From NCBI RefSeq assembly GCF_000812685.1, contig NZ_JWIF01000065.1:1-64000 (forward strand): 64,000 nucleotides of DNA, read 5' to 3'. Under the pieces are notes generated by a model. The model was not told the DNA's origin and did not search any database. It worked only from the letters and a program-made list of their open reading frames with translations. Below, piece after piece: positions 43,624 to 53,283 of this stretch. Within the stretch, counting starts at the first letter, position 1. Every line of letters begins with the position of its first letter. The DNA is from Halocynthiibacter namhaensis. Its GTDB lineage: Bacteria > Pseudomonadota > Alphaproteobacteria > Rhodobacterales > Rhodobacteraceae. The position numbers and the translations under genes were made by a program.

Positions 43624-43879
43624 GGCGGGGCAGCGTACGCATCTACAGGGGCATGTTTACCCTTTTAGATGCATAACCATCCCGATCATGATCACCACAC
43701 GCGGAAGAAACTCCCCGCGTGACTTGTCGGATGAGAGGCCCCAACTGGGGCGGATCACGGCCTTCCCCCGAGGTTTGACACATCTCGGCTCACTCAGATA
43801 TCCGTACAGGGCGGCGCCGCCTCTTTACGATGGTGATAGCAGTACCTGACAGATATGAATGCGACACACCGACGGAGGT
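43624..43879. other. Intergenic region between convergent genes
   Basis: 256 bases with no supported gene. They hold several small inverted repeats, including a perfect GGCGGCGCCGCC palindrome near 43811 and a GCATCT…AGATGC pair near 43640-43670 that may end the TPM transcript. Confidence 0.35.
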
Positions 43880-44812
43880 TCATTCTTCCGGGCGGAGTTC
43901 CGTGCTGTCAGCATGCCAGACTTCTGCAATGCGCAGGGGCAGGGCGCATGTCTCAATCTGCCGGGAGAAAACCTTCATCAGCGCGAGCTTATCAGGCACA
44001 AAGGGCGAGATGTTGAAATGACGGTACGGGCGGCTGATCGCAATCAATATCTGGCCGTTATCAATGCATAGCGATTCAAAATCCGACCAAGCGTAAAGCC
44101 GTTCGTTTGTTTCGCGGATCAGCCGGAAAATGCTCTCCAGAGTTCCCGTAACATCTTCTTCCCTCCCATTGAAAAACACCGCATGTAGCCCATCGCCTTC
44201 GATCACAGCGAATTCACACTCCAACCGGTGCTTGCGTGGCGCATTGCCACCAAAGGGTTCTATAATTGCTCGGGTCAGCGCGCCCTTGACCGGGCGTATC
44301 AGCAGATCAGGAAAATGATCCGGTGCGCTCATAGTGATCAGGTGTCCGGAAAAATCTACACGTTTCTTTTTGTTTGCCCGGTGCGAGATTTCGAACTGGT
44401 CCATACGCAGATCGATGTCGCCATATAGGCCCGATATCCCCTGTTCCACATCAATGCTGTGATTTGGGAACATACCCATCTGTGCAGCACGTGAAACCAT
44501 TTCGTTGCTTTCAGGGGACCCATAGGCATAGTTCAAGCCCAGGCTTTCACATAAAAGTGGCAGCGCGCGATGGTTCAGTCTCTTTCGGGCTGCTTCTGCA
44601 AACAAGGCCCAGCCGACTATAGGAATAGCAACAGATATGACCAGCACAAGCGCCGGTTTGTCGTATGAATTGAGGAAAAATACAAAAAACACGAACAGGG
44701 CCAATGCCAGCACGCCGATCCCAAGCAGGATCATGCGTTTACGCCAGGCGAGAAAATCCTCGGCTATATGTTCAAGCGCGGAAAGGTCAGTGATTGGTTT
44801 TTCCGCGCTCAT
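43880..44812 (-). CDS. DUF3137 membrane protein
   Basis: A 310-residue protein with two closely spaced membrane segments near residues 27-48 (MILLGIGVLALALFVFFVFF) and 55-73, followed by a soluble domain to the end. The soluble part contains HRALPLLCESLGLNYAYG and, later, DLLIRPVKG and HAVFFNGREEDVTGTLESIFRL, as in the DUF3137 family, whose function is unknown. It starts 5 bases after the stop of the DsbA-like gene and is probably the last gene of an M48 / DsbA / DUF3137 transcript. It is convergent with the TPM-domain gene; proteins of these two families are often found near each other. Confidence 0.7.
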   Translation of the reverse strand: MSAEKPITDLSALEHIAEDFLAWRKRMILLGIGVLALALFVFFVFFLNSYDKPALVLVISVAIPIVGWALFAEAARKRLNHRALPLLCESLGLNYAYGSPESNEMVSRAAQMGMFPNHSIDVEQGISGLYGDIDLRMDQFEISHRANKKKRVDFSGHLITMSAPDHFPDLLIRPVKGALTRAIIEPFGGNAPRKHRLECEFAVIEGDGLHAVFFNGREEDVTGTLESIFRLIRETNERLYAWSDFESLCIDNGQILIAISRPYRHFNISPFVPDKLALMKVFSRQIETCALPLRIAEVWHADSTELRPEE

Positions 44813-44817
44813 TTTTC

Positions 44818-45582
44818 TTAACCTTCGTCGCGCTGGTCCGCTACGATCTGTTGCATACCATCCAGCGGCAGGTAGCCGCGCAGCATGTGGTCGCCGATCA
44901 CAAAGCTTGGAGTGCCAGAAATCTGCATGCGTTGCCCCAGAAGGCGTGTGTCACGGATGGCTGTGGCCACGTCTTCTGATTCCATCTGTACTGCAATCGC
45001 CGCCATATCATGGCCAAATTCGCTCGCAATGCGTGTCAGGCTGGCCTCGTTCACGGCCCCGCGCATCGCCATCATCGCATCAGATACATTCTGATAGGCT
45101 TCATCCCCATGCAGTTGCTTCACCGCGATGGCAAAGCGGCTGGCCAATACGCTTTCGTCCCCCAAAATTGGGTATTCTTTCACGATCAAGCGGATGTTTG
45201 GGTCGGCTTCAATCATGGCTTTCACTTCGGGATGGGCGCGTTTGCAATAGCCACAACGGTAATCCAAGAATTCAACCACGGTGATATCACCATCGGGGTT
45301 TCCGCCCTGCCAGGAAAAACCGTCATTGTGTAGCGCGTCAAGGTTTGCTGCAATAAGATCAACATCTTGCGCGGCTTCCTGTTGCTGTTCGCGTTCCTGT
45401 AAAATGGCGACCGCATCCATGATCACTTGTGGGTTTTCCAGAAGATATTCGCGAACGGCTTCGCCAAAATCAGCGCGTTCCGCATCGGTCATGGTGGCAA
45501 GGTCAAGGGCCCCAGCAGAGAAGGCAGAGCTGCCAGCAAGGCAAAGCCCAAGGGCGGTGGTCTTTAGGAAATTACGGATCAT
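44818..45582 (-). CDS. DsbA-family thiol:disulfide protein
   Basis: A 254-residue periplasmic thioredoxin-fold protein with a signal peptide at 1-25 (NFLKTTALGLCLAGSSAFSAGA). An N-terminal helical segment (DFGEAVREYLLENPQVIMDAV) as in ScsC/Com1-like proteins precedes the thioredoxin fold; the redox site is CGYC at 110-113 (FLDYRCGYCKRAHPE). The cis-Pro loop is ISGTPSFVIGDH. It probably oxidises or isomerises exported proteins. It lies between the M48 and DUF3137 genes, 19 bases after the first and 5 before the second. Confidence 0.9.
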   Translation of the reverse strand: MIRNFLKTTALGLCLAGSSAFSAGALDLATMTDAERADFGEAVREYLLENPQVIMDAVAILQEREQQQEAAQDVDLIAANLDALHNDGFSWQGGNPDGDITVVEFLDYRCGYCKRAHPEVKAMIEADPNIRLIVKEYPILGDESVLASRFAIAVKQLHGDEAYQNVSDAMMAMRGAVNEASLTRIASEFGHDMAAIAVQMESEDVATAIRDTRLLGQRMQISGTPSFVIGDHMLRGYLPLDGMQQIVADQRDEG

Positions 45583-45601
45583 TCTGTCTCTCTCTGGTCA
45601 A

Positions 45602-46954
45602 TTATTGCGTCGTTCGTAACACATCTTGAGCCCGGTTCCACCCCTGTGATCCGCGCGGGAGTTGATCTGCCGCACGTTGTGCGTGGATCTTGGCGTTGCG
45701 CATATTCCCAGTCAGGGCAAAACGTTCGGCTGTCACAAGGGACGCCAAGCCCGGATTGCCGGTTTTGCTGTAAACCAACGCCAAGTCTCGCAACATCCGG
45801 GGTTGGCGTGGATCATGGGCATAGGATCGTTCCAGCACGGTTTTGGCGCTGGCCAAACTGGAACGTGTGTCAGCTGCAAGCAAGGACCGTCCATATCCCG
45901 CCAAGATCAGCGGTTGATTGGGCAAAATGTCTGCTGCCCGGCGATAAGAACGCACGGCACCGGCGGGATCGCGGCTTTCCAGCAGGATTTGCCCTTTAAG
46001 TTCATGGTAATAGGGATCATTTGGCCGGGCGGTGATCAATGCGTCGATATTGGCAATCGCTTTGCGGGTGTTGGCCTGACGATGCAGAGCAATGGCCCGC
46101 TGAAGCAACACAGTTTCGGTCACATCGCTGCCACGCAGATTGCGCAAACGGCGCAGGGTTTGGCGTGAATTTCCGGTGAACGACGACAGTTTCGCACGCG
46201 AGCGGTCAAACCAATATTGTGCGGCCGGGGTGATGTCATTGCCGCCGCTATAAGCCGCAGCATAGCCCCGTACCTGACGACGTCGATCGGCAGAAAGCGG
46301 GTGGGTTCTGGCATATGGGTCTTGACGGCCTGCGGATAAAACTTCCTGTCCGTGCAGTAAATCAAGCACCCGGACCATGGCTTCGGGATCAACCCCGGCA
46401 TTGGCCATAAAGCGTGCGCCGGATTGATCTGCTGAGCTTTCTTCACCGCGTGTATGGGCGAACAACACGCGTTGTGCTGATCCAGCGCTGCCAAGCGCGA
46501 TACCTGAGGCGGCCTCTGGGCTGCCAGCGGCGGCGACCACGGCTGACAACAGCAGGCCAAAGCCCGCCGCCGTGCGTGAAGATCGCATGTTTGCCAAGCG
46601 TCGCGAGATATGGCCATTGGCGATATGCGCCGCTTCATGGGCGATGACCGCTTGCAGCATTGAGGGATCTTCCATGCGGGTGATCAGGCCTGAATGAATG
46701 AAAATGTGCCGGGTATCAATGATGAATGCGTTTAGGGATCGATCATTCAAAATTATGATCTTTACCCGCGCGGGCGACAGGCCTGCGGCGTTTAAAATGG
46801 GGGTTGCCAGCTGTGTCAGGGAATGTTCAAGTTCAGCGTCCCGGATCAAATTTTGGGCATTGGCGTTCTGCGATGGCAGGGTCATAAGCCCGGCAACACA
46901 AAGCAGCTGAAGCGGACGGGTCAGGTGTTTTCGAACGAATGAGATGACGGTCAT
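45602..46954 (-). CDS. Periplasmic M48 metallopeptidase (BepA-like)
   Basis: A 450-residue protein with a signal peptide ending near residue 33 (LLCVAGLMTLPSQNANA). The M48 zinc site HEAAH is at 106-110, with the third ligand expected in GEESSADQSGARFM. The C-terminal half has TPR-like repeats (QANTRKAIANIDALITARPNDPYYHELKGQILLES…), the BepA/YfgC layout. BepA in E. coli handles outer-membrane protein assembly and degrades stalled LptD. It is the first gene of the minus-strand group with DsbA, which fits a role in envelope protein folding. Confidence 0.9.
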   Translation of the reverse strand: MTVISFVRKHLTRPLQLLCVAGLMTLPSQNANAQNLIRDAELEHSLTQLATPILNAAGLSPARVKIIILNDRSLNAFIIDTRHIFIHSGLITRMEDPSMLQAVIAHEAAHIANGHISRRLANMRSSRTAAGFGLLLSAVVAAAGSPEAASGIALGSAGSAQRVLFAHTRGEESSADQSGARFMANAGVDPEAMVRVLDLLHGQEVLSAGRQDPYARTHPLSADRRRQVRGYAAAYSGGNDITPAAQYWFDRSRAKLSSFTGNSRQTLRRLRNLRGSDVTETVLLQRAIALHRQANTRKAIANIDALITARPNDPYYHELKGQILLESRDPAGAVRSYRRAADILPNQPLILAGYGRSLLAADTRSSLASAKTVLERSYAHDPRQPRMLRDLALVYSKTGNPGLASLVTAERFALTGNMRNAKIHAQRAADQLPRGSQGWNRAQDVLRTTQ

Positions 46955-47201
46955 TTAGATCCTTATCGGCAATCGCCAGTGGAATTTTCATCAGTGTAGG
47001 GGGCCGTGTTTGTCCAGCGCAAGTGGTGATCAGGCAGGTGCCGCGAATGTTACATCCGTCCAGCAGAAATGCGCCGAGGTCGTGGGGAATTACCGCTGAA
47101 ACAGGTGAGGTGATGCAAAAAGAAAGCTGCTGATCTGATCTGGATGACACCAGAGGTTTGAAGCCCTATAAGGGCCAAAACAGAATTCAGGCAGGGCCAT
47201 C

Positions 47202-48488
47202 ATGAAGATCCGTTCAAATGTGAAACATGCGTCTGTCTTAGGCCCCATTCCCCGTATGTTGCGTGTGGTCGCCCTGTGTTTGGGCTTGGCACCGGCTTTG
47301 AGTTCAACGGTTTACGCGCAATCAACCTTTACGGCCCAGGCCCGTGTTTTGCCGGATGAAACGGTGATCACCTCGCAGCGCGACGGTGGGTTTGAACTGC
47401 GCATTGGGCTGTCACGCGGTGTGCCGTTCCAAGTATATACTTTGGCTGATCCCATGCGTTTGGTGATGGACTTTAGCGAAGTTTCCTGGCGTGGCCTTGA
47501 TCGCGATCACCTCTTGGATTTGCCGCAGGTCACCACTTTGCGTGCGGGTGCACTGCGCCCGGGTTGGACACGCCTTGTTTTGGGGTTGGATCAACCCCTT
47601 GCTGTGCAGGCCGCGAATATGGATATCGACGCCGCCAGCCAAGAAGCGGCGTTGACCCTGCGGGTCCGGCCCGTGCCCTTGCAAGACTTTGTGGCGCAAT
47701 CCGGTGCACCAGTGGGCGCGCAATCCGTTGATGGCAAAGGCATTGAGGTAAGTGGCGAAATGATCCAGCGTCAGCGGGGGGATCGTGCCTTGGTGATCGT
47801 GCTTGATCCAGGCCATGGCGGGGTTGATCCAGGCGCGCAGCGGGCGGGCCTGAACGAGGCGGATTTGATGCTTGATTTCGCCCGCGCATTGCGTGAGGAA
47901 CTGGTGCGCAGCGGTGGGTTTGATGTGGTTCTGACACGCAATGACAACAGCTTTGTGTCGCTTGAACGTCGTGTCAGTATTGCACGATCCGCGCGCGCAG
48001 ATCTGTTTGTGTCCTTGCATGCGGACACGGTGTCAGAGGGGCGCGCGACGGGCACGACCGTTTACACACTGTCCGAGGATGCAACGGATGTCGCTTCGGC
48101 CCTCTTGGCAGAACGCCATGATCGCGAAGATCTTTTGGCGGGCGTTGACCTAAGCCAGCATGACGATCAGGTGGCGATGGTTCTGATGGATCTGGCCCGG
48201 CGTGAAACTGCCCCGCGCAGCACACGGCTTGCGCAACGTTTGGTGGATATGATCGGGCAGGAAGTCGGGCACCTTTATAAACATCCGCATTTGGAAGCTG
48301 GGTTTTCGGTGCTCAAAGCCCCTGATATTCCATCGGTCTTGATCGAATTGGGCTTTATGAATAACCCGTCTGACTTACGGCGTATCCAATCGCGCGAGTG
48401 GGAAGCTGCGATGACAGTGGCAATCAGCAAAGCCTTGCAAATTTGGATGTTGGAAGATGCCGCCGAAGCCCAGCTGTTGCGGCAGTGA
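47202..48488 (+). CDS. N-acetylmuramoyl-L-alanine amidase (AmiC-like)
   Basis: A 428-residue periplasmic amidase with a signal peptide ending near ALSSTVYA. An AMIN domain at about 55-150 (VYTLADPMRLVMDFSEVSW) targets septal envelope, and the Amidase_3 catalytic domain spans about 195-415. Zinc and catalytic motifs are LDPGHGGVDPGA, the NEAD glutamate, SLHAD, and VLIELGFMNN with the catalytic Glu. It cleaves peptide stems from glycan strands at division. It is followed by PBP1A after 169 bases, a partnership of synthesis and cleavage seen in related genomes. Confidence 0.92.
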   Translation: MKIRSNVKHASVLGPIPRMLRVVALCLGLAPALSSTVYAQSTFTAQARVLPDETVITSQRDGGFELRIGLSRGVPFQVYTLADPMRLVMDFSEVSWRGLDRDHLLDLPQVTTLRAGALRPGWTRLVLGLDQPLAVQAANMDIDAASQEAALTLRVRPVPLQDFVAQSGAPVGAQSVDGKGIEVSGEMIQRQRGDRALVIVLDPGHGGVDPGAQRAGLNEADLMLDFARALREELVRSGGFDVVLTRNDNSFVSLERRVSIARSARADLFVSLHADTVSEGRATGTTVYTLSEDATDVASALLAERHDREDLLAGVDLSQHDDQVAMVLMDLARRETAPRSTRLAQRLVDMIGQEVGHLYKHPHLEAGFSVLKAPDIPSVLIELGFMNNPSDLRRIQSREWEAAMTVAISKALQIWMLEDAAEAQLLRQ

Positions 48489-48657
48489 AGCACGCCAGAT
48501 CGGCTGTGACTTGTGACATGGGGTTTCCAGGCAACAGACAGCCGAAGCGTTTTGACGGTTGGCCTTCAGGCCAGTATGTTGCGCGGATAAGAATCGCGGT
48601 TCTGTGCTATTGTGCAGAACAAGAGAACAGACAGCCAGAGCAGGCCGGAGCACCACA

Positions 48658-51201
48658 TTGATCGCTTTTATCGCAAGAACACTGGGCGGATTGTTCAGCT
48701 TTATCACCGTCGGAATTTTCGTCGCAATGTTGGGTTTGGCCGCCGTTTTCCTCATGTACGGCCGCGACTTGCCCAACCACGAGCAATTGTCACAATATAC
48801 GCCACCGACCATCAGTCGGATCTATTCCGGTGAAGGGCGTATCATGGATGAATTCGCCCGCGAACGTCGTTTGTTTGCGCCTGCCGATGAGATCCCGGAT
48901 CTGGTGAAACAGGCGTTTATCTCTGCGGAAGATAAGAATTTTTACAGCCATGCGGGTTTTGATGCTTTGGGCATCTTGGCGGCCGTGCGTGATGCGGCCC
49001 GCGGTGGGCGTGTGCGTGGGGCGTCGACGATTACCCAGCAGGTGATGAAGAACTTTTTGTTGGGGGGCGAACGCCGACTTGAGCGCAAGATCAAAGAGAT
49101 CATCCTGGCCGCGCGCATCGAAGGCACGCTGGACAAAGAATCCATCCTTGAACTGTATCTGAACGAAATTTTCTTGGGGCAGAATTCCTATGGTGTGTCG
49201 GCTGCGGCCCAGACCTATTTTAACAAAACCCTGTCAGAATTGAACTTGGAAGAAGTGGCTTATCTGGCAGCTTTGCCGAAGGGGCCTTCGAATTATCACC
49301 CCGTACGTGAATATGAACGCGCGGTGACACGGCGTGATTTTGTGCTGAAGGAAATGTTGGAAAACGGTTATGTCAGCTTTGCAGCATTTGAGGCCGCTAT
49401 CAATGCGCCTCTGCGTTCCGTGCAAAATGGTGATTTCCCGGCGTTCCGCAATTCCTTGCCACCACGTGATTATTTCACGGATGAAATCCGCCGTCAGCTT
49501 TCTGAGGACTTTGGTGAAGAAGAATTCTTCACCGGTGGTTTGTCCGTGCGCGCGACCGTTGACCCTGAACTTCAACCCGTCGCAGCGGCGTCTTTGCGCA
49601 AGTCTTTGGAAGACTATGATCGCAACCAAGGGGTTTGGCGCGGAACCGGCAAAACCATTGATGTCGCCCAATTGGGGGATGAGGAAAGCTGGCGCACCGC
49701 CTTGGCAGACGTACAGGTTGCCCGTGACATCGCAGGTTGGCACCCGGCCGTGGTGCTTGAGGTCAGCAACACACATGCGCGTCTTGGCATTGGTGGCGTA
49801 GAAGAAGACAGCGACGGCCATTGGATCGCGCCGAAAGATGTGACTTGGGCGCGCAAACGTTTGCCCGATGGCAGTCTCGCGCGGCGTGCGCGCAACGCAG
49901 GTGATCTGGTCGAGGTCGGTGACGTCGTCCATGTGCGCGCCATGACAAGCGACAGCGACGGCAGCTTTATCCGTTGGACATTGCGTCAGGTGCCCGAAGT
50001 CCAAGGTGGCTTTATGGCGATGGATGTGAACACTGGCCGCGTGATTGCAATGCAGGGCGGGTTTTCCTATCAATATTCCGTGTTTAACCGTGCAACACAG
50101 GCGCAACGCCAGCCAGGATCCAGTTTCAAACCCTTTGTTTATGCCGCGGCTTTGGACAGTGGGTTTTCCCCTGCGACCATCGTGATTGACGCCCCAATTG
50201 AGGTCAACACTGGGGCTGGCATTTGGCGGCCTCAAAACGCCAGTAAGCAATTCTATGGCCCGACACCTTTGCGCACCGGTATTGAACGGTCGCGGAACTT
50301 GATGACTGTGCGTCTCGCGCAGGAAATCGGCATGGATGTGGTGGGCGGTTATGCGGAACGTTTCGGTGTGTATGATCGTATGAACCCGTTTTTATCCAAT
50401 GCACTTGGGGCGCAGGAAACGACATTGTTTAAGATCGTCTCGGCCTATGCGATGTTTGCAAATGGTGGGGAACGCGTTGAACCAACACTTGTGGACCGCG
50501 TGCAAGACCGTTGGGGACGTACCATTTACCGTCATGACCAACGACAATGTGTTGACTGTAAAGAAGAAATTTTGACGCCAGGCTTCGGCCCACGCATTTC
50601 ATCAAACCGCGAACGGGTGATGAACGCGATTACAGCTTATCAGCTGACCTCTATGATGCGCGGCGTTGTGCAACGTGGTACTGCAAGAGGTCAGGTCACG
50701 CTGAACGTGCCTGTGGCGGGCAAAACCGGGACAACCAATGACGCACGTGATGTGTGGTTTGTTGGCTTTACCTCCAACATTGTTGCGGGCTGTTACATTG
50801 GTCATGATCGGCCCCGTCCACTTGGGCGTGGGGTTTATGGCGCGAACACCTGTGGCCCTGTGTTCAACCGGTTCATGTTGGAAGCGACCGAGAAATACGG
50901 CGGCGGTGCATTTGATGTGCCTGAGGGCGGACATTTCATCAAAATCGACCGTTTCTCTGGTGCGCGTTTGGCCAATGATGCCTCAGGCGACAATGTGGTC
51001 GCTGAGTATTTCCGTGACGGCGAAGAACCGATCTTTGGTCTGGGTGCCTTGATTGACGGTGGTTTTGCGATGGGGGCGAACTTGCCTTTGTTCCAAGAGG
51101 CGCAGCAAAATGTGCAGACGGTGACCACCTCTACGGGGAACACGGTGACCTTGGAAAGCAATGCAAACAGTTTCGATCTGCTTGATGGCGGCGAATACTG
51201 A
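48658..51201 (+). CDS. mrcA: Penicillin-binding protein 1A
   Basis: Bifunctional peptidoglycan synthase, 847 residues, anchored by an N-terminal membrane helix (LFSFITVGIFVAMLGLAAVFLMYG). The GT51 transglycosylase domain has SAEDKNFYSHAGFD and GASTITQQVMKN; the OB-like linker follows; the transpeptidase has QPGSSFKPFVYAAALD (SxxK serine), SRN, and KTGTTN. It starts with TTG at 48658, with GGAG nine bases upstream; the frame is open to 48559 but without membrane-anchor-like sequence. It is followed by prfB after 110 bases. Confidence 0.95.
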   Translation: MIAFIARTLGGLFSFITVGIFVAMLGLAAVFLMYGRDLPNHEQLSQYTPPTISRIYSGEGRIMDEFARERRLFAPADEIPDLVKQAFISAEDKNFYSHAGFDALGILAAVRDAARGGRVRGASTITQQVMKNFLLGGERRLERKIKEIILAARIEGTLDKESILELYLNEIFLGQNSYGVSAAAQTYFNKTLSELNLEEVAYLAALPKGPSNYHPVREYERAVTRRDFVLKEMLENGYVSFAAFEAAINAPLRSVQNGDFPAFRNSLPPRDYFTDEIRRQLSEDFGEEEFFTGGLSVRATVDPELQPVAAASLRKSLEDYDRNQGVWRGTGKTIDVAQLGDEESWRTALADVQVARDIAGWHPAVVLEVSNTHARLGIGGVEEDSDGHWIAPKDVTWARKRLPDGSLARRARNAGDLVEVGDVVHVRAMTSDSDGSFIRWTLRQVPEVQGGFMAMDVNTGRVIAMQGGFSYQYSVFNRATQAQRQPGSSFKPFVYAAALDSGFSPATIVIDAPIEVNTGAGIWRPQNASKQFYGPTPLRTGIERSRNLMTVRLAQEIGMDVVGGYAERFGVYDRMNPFLSNALGAQETTLFKIVSAYAMFANGGERVEPTLVDRVQDRWGRTIYRHDQRQCVDCKEEILTPGFGPRISSNRERVMNAITAYQLTSMMRGVVQRGTARGQVTLNVPVAGKTGTTNDARDVWFVGFTSNIVAGCYIGHDRPRPLGRGVYGANTCGPVFNRFMLEATEKYGGGAFDVPEGGHFIKIDRFSGARLANDASGDNVVAEYFRDGEEPIFGLGALIDGGFAMGANLPLFQEAQQNVQTVTTSTGNTVTLESNANSFDLLDGGEY

Positions 51202-51311
51202 CGATTTCCACGAATATTACGAATTAGCAGGCGGCATACGGTACACGGGCGCTTGCCGAGCGGGCAGGGCGTTGTTATCACCCCTGCAACATAAGGTCAG
51301 GGGAATACGAT

Positions 51312-52436
51312 ATGCGCGCCGAAGCACAGAACTGGGTTGAAGCCATTGAAAAATCCGTGGCCCTGTTAAAACAGCGTCTCGATTGGGACACTGCACCGCA
51401 CCGTTTGGAAGAATTCAACGCGCGTGTTGAAGATCCGACCCTGTGGGATGACCCGACAAAAGCGCAAAAACTGATGCGTGAACGTCAGATGTTGGTCGAT
51501 GCATTGGATGTTTGCAAAGGCATTGCTCAGGACTTGGCTGACAATATTGAGCTGATCGAACTTGGCGAAATGGAAGAAGATGACGAAGTTGTTAAAGACG
51601 CCGAAGATGCGCTGAAAACACTGAGCATTAAAGCCGCTGAGAAAGAACTAGAAGCGCTGTTGGACGGCGAGGCGGACAGCAATGACACTTTCCTTGAGAT
51701 CAATTCCGGCGCCGGTGGCACCGAGAGCTGTGATTGGGCATCGATGCTGGCGCGGATGTATGTGCGTTGGGCTGAGAAGAAGGGCTATAAGGTTGAATTG
51801 CAAGCTGAAAGCGCTGGGGAAGAAGCAGGCATCAAATCGGCATCCTATAAAATTTCCGGGCATAACGCTTATGGTTGGTTAAAGTCGGAAAGTGGTGTGC
51901 ATCGCTTGGTGCGGATTTCACCGTTTGATTCAGCTGCGAAACGGCACACGTCTTTCACTTCGGTCAAAGTGTATCCGGTTGTGGATGACAACATCGAAAT
52001 CGAAGTGAACCCTGCCGACATTCGTATTGATACTTACCGGTCGTCCGGGGCAGGCGGGCAGCACGTGAACACCACGGATTCCGCCGTTCGGATCACCCAC
52101 GCGCCAACCGGCATCGTGACCACAAGTTCTGAGAAATCACAGCACCAGAACCGTGACATCGCCATGAAGGCCCTGAAGTCGCGTTTGTATCAGATTGAGT
52201 TGGATAAGCGATCAGCCCTGGTGAATGAGGTCCATGAAAACGCGGGTGATGCAGGCTGGGGCAACCAGATCCGATCTTACGTGTTGCAGCCCTATCAGAT
52301 GGTAAAAGATCTGCGCACAAATTTTGAAACCTCAGACACCAAAGGCGTGCTGGATGGCGATCTGGACGGTTTGATGGCAGCGACTTTGGCGATGGATGTG
52401 GCAGGCAAAAGTCGCAGCGAAGCCCAGGCGGATTGA
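51312..52436 (+). CDS. prfB: Peptide chain release factor 2
   Basis: Class I release factor for UGA and UAA stops. 374 residues in a single uninterrupted frame, so it lacks the programmed +1 frameshift that controls prfB in many bacteria. The stop-codon tripeptide SPF is in [16 protein letters not shown] near residue 200, and the peptidyl-transferase GGQ is in [17 protein letters not shown] near 245. The ATG at 51312 has AGGGGAATACG upstream. It is probably transcribed after PBP1A and ends before two strong hairpins. Confidence 0.96.
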   Translation: MRAEAQNWVEAIEKSVALLKQRLDWDTAPHRLEEFNARVEDPTLWDDPTKAQKLMRERQMLVDALDVCKGIAQDLADNIELIELGEMEEDDEVVKDAEDALKTLSIKAAEKELEALLDGEADSNDTFLEINSGAGGTESCDWASMLARMYVRWAEKKGYKVELQAESAGEEAGIKSASYKISGHNAYGWLKSESGVHRLVRISPFDSAAKRHTSFTSVKVYPVVDDNIEIEVNPADIRIDTYRSSGAGGQHVNTTDSAVRITHAPTGIVTTSSEKSQHQNRDIAMKALKSRLYQIELDKRSALVNEVHENAGDAGWGNQIRSYVLQPYQMVKDLRTNFETSDTKGVLDGDLDGLMAATLAMDVAGKSRSEAQAD

Positions 52437-52444
52437 TCTATTTT

Positions 52445-52466
52445 GCAACTCCCTTTGGGAGTTTTG
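52445..52466 (+). terminator. Terminator of prfB
   Basis: AACTCCC / GGGAGTT with a TTT loop followed by TT, 9 bases after the stop. Confidence 0.75.
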
Positions 52467-52488
52467 CGCGGCCTAACGGCCCCGCCCC

Positions 52489-52524
52489 AAAGCAGCGCGC
52501 CCCTCGGTCGCGCTGCTTTGCTTT
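52489..52524 (+). terminator. Second terminator after prfB
   Basis: AAAGCAGCGCG / CGCGCTGCTTT, 11-bp perfect stem with a 9-base loop, followed by GCTTT. It backs up the first hairpin. Confidence 0.75.
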
Positions 52525-52665
52525 AGCACCAGAACGGCGAACCTCAAGGCTGCTCATATATCTATGCTGCCCAGCCAAATATGGTGTTCTTTCAAGCAAA
52601 GCTATGACTGCAGCCAGCCCAACGCTACTGCTCTTACGTGCGAATATGATTGGGCCACTGCTTCT

Positions 52666-52746
52666 TCTCTTATCAGAATCTGTGGAACGTTTTCTCTTAT
52701 CAGAATCTGTGGAACGTTTTCTCTTATCAGAATCTGTGGAACGTTT
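52666..52746. repeat. 27-bp tandem repeat, three perfect copies
   Basis: Units 52666-52692, 52693-52719 and 52720-52746 are identical; each begins TCTCTTATCAGAATC and ends GGAACGTTT. The length is a multiple of three, so open frames through it show a repeated 9-residue peptide, but no gene is supported. Confidence 0.9.
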
Positions 52747-52805
52747 GTTTAGAGGGACGCAACAATCCCTTTGAATGAAGCTTTCGTAAGGCCATCACCG
52801 GATGT

Positions 52806-53213
52806 CTATAAATTTGAATTGTTCAATCGATCGTGAATGTAATCTTCGCCCCATTTTGTGATGCTCGCGATCACCGGCTCAATAGAATGACCGACCTCCG
52901 TGAGGGAGTATTCGACCTTTGGCGGGATGGTGGCATAGGCTTGGCGATGCACGACACCCTTCGCTTCCAGCAGCTTTAGATCTTTGGTCAACATGCGGGT
53001 CGAAATCTCAGGGATGGCTTTTTCTAACTCTTTAAAGCGTAACGTCCCACGGCGTGACAGCACGTATAGGATCGCGAACTTCCACTTTCCCTCAAGGATG
53101 GTCATGGCAAGATGAAAGGGGCAATGCATGTATTCTTCTAATGTTTTTTCACGCATGCCCAAATTTTCCGCCTTATTTTGTGTATTACTTACCTTTGTGT
53201 CCTTAGTAACCAA
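52806..53213 (-). CDS. HxlR-family transcriptional regulator
   Basis: The protein has 135 residues from a TTG at 53213 (AGAAGG seven bases upstream), or 116 from ATG 53156. The winged-helix domain reads CPFHLAMTILEGKWKFAILYVLSRRGTLRFKELEKAIPEISTRMLTKDLKLLEAKGVV, with the conserved cysteine at the start that senses oxidants or aldehydes in some family members. It is divergent from an NTF2-like gene and a broken SDR gene, the usual pattern for HxlR control of a neighbouring stress or detoxification gene. The shared promoter region is about 70 bases; no clear palindrome was found in it. Confidence 0.88.
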   Translation of the reverse strand: MVTKDTKVSNTQNKAENLGMREKTLEEYMHCPFHLAMTILEGKWKFAILYVLSRRGTLRFKELEKAIPEISTRMLTKDLKLLEAKGVVHRQAYATIPPKVEYSLTEVGHSIEPVIASITKWGEDYIHDRLNNSNL

Positions 53214-53283
53214 TCATGTGCCTTCTTGCAAATAGATAGTGATATAAGCAATTCCTATTCATCAAACATGAGGAGAAGTCATA

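Larger units (their letters stand above)
52437..52805. other. Intergenic region after prfB with terminators and a tandem repeat
   Basis: 369 bases holding two terminators and a 27-bp x3 repeat. Open frames cross the repeat but lack a ribosome binding site and family resemblance, and overlap the terminators; I treat it as non-coding. Confidence 0.55.

Noticed and set aside
49234-50250. 338-residue minus-strand frame inside PBP1A
   Set aside because: Antisense to a gene with complete transglycosylase and transpeptidase motifs; no independent support.
52433-52774. Open frame across the 27-bp repeat with a repeated 9-residue peptide
   Set aside because: It overlaps the prfB stop and two terminators, has no ribosome binding site, and its repetition follows directly from a repeat unit divisible by three.
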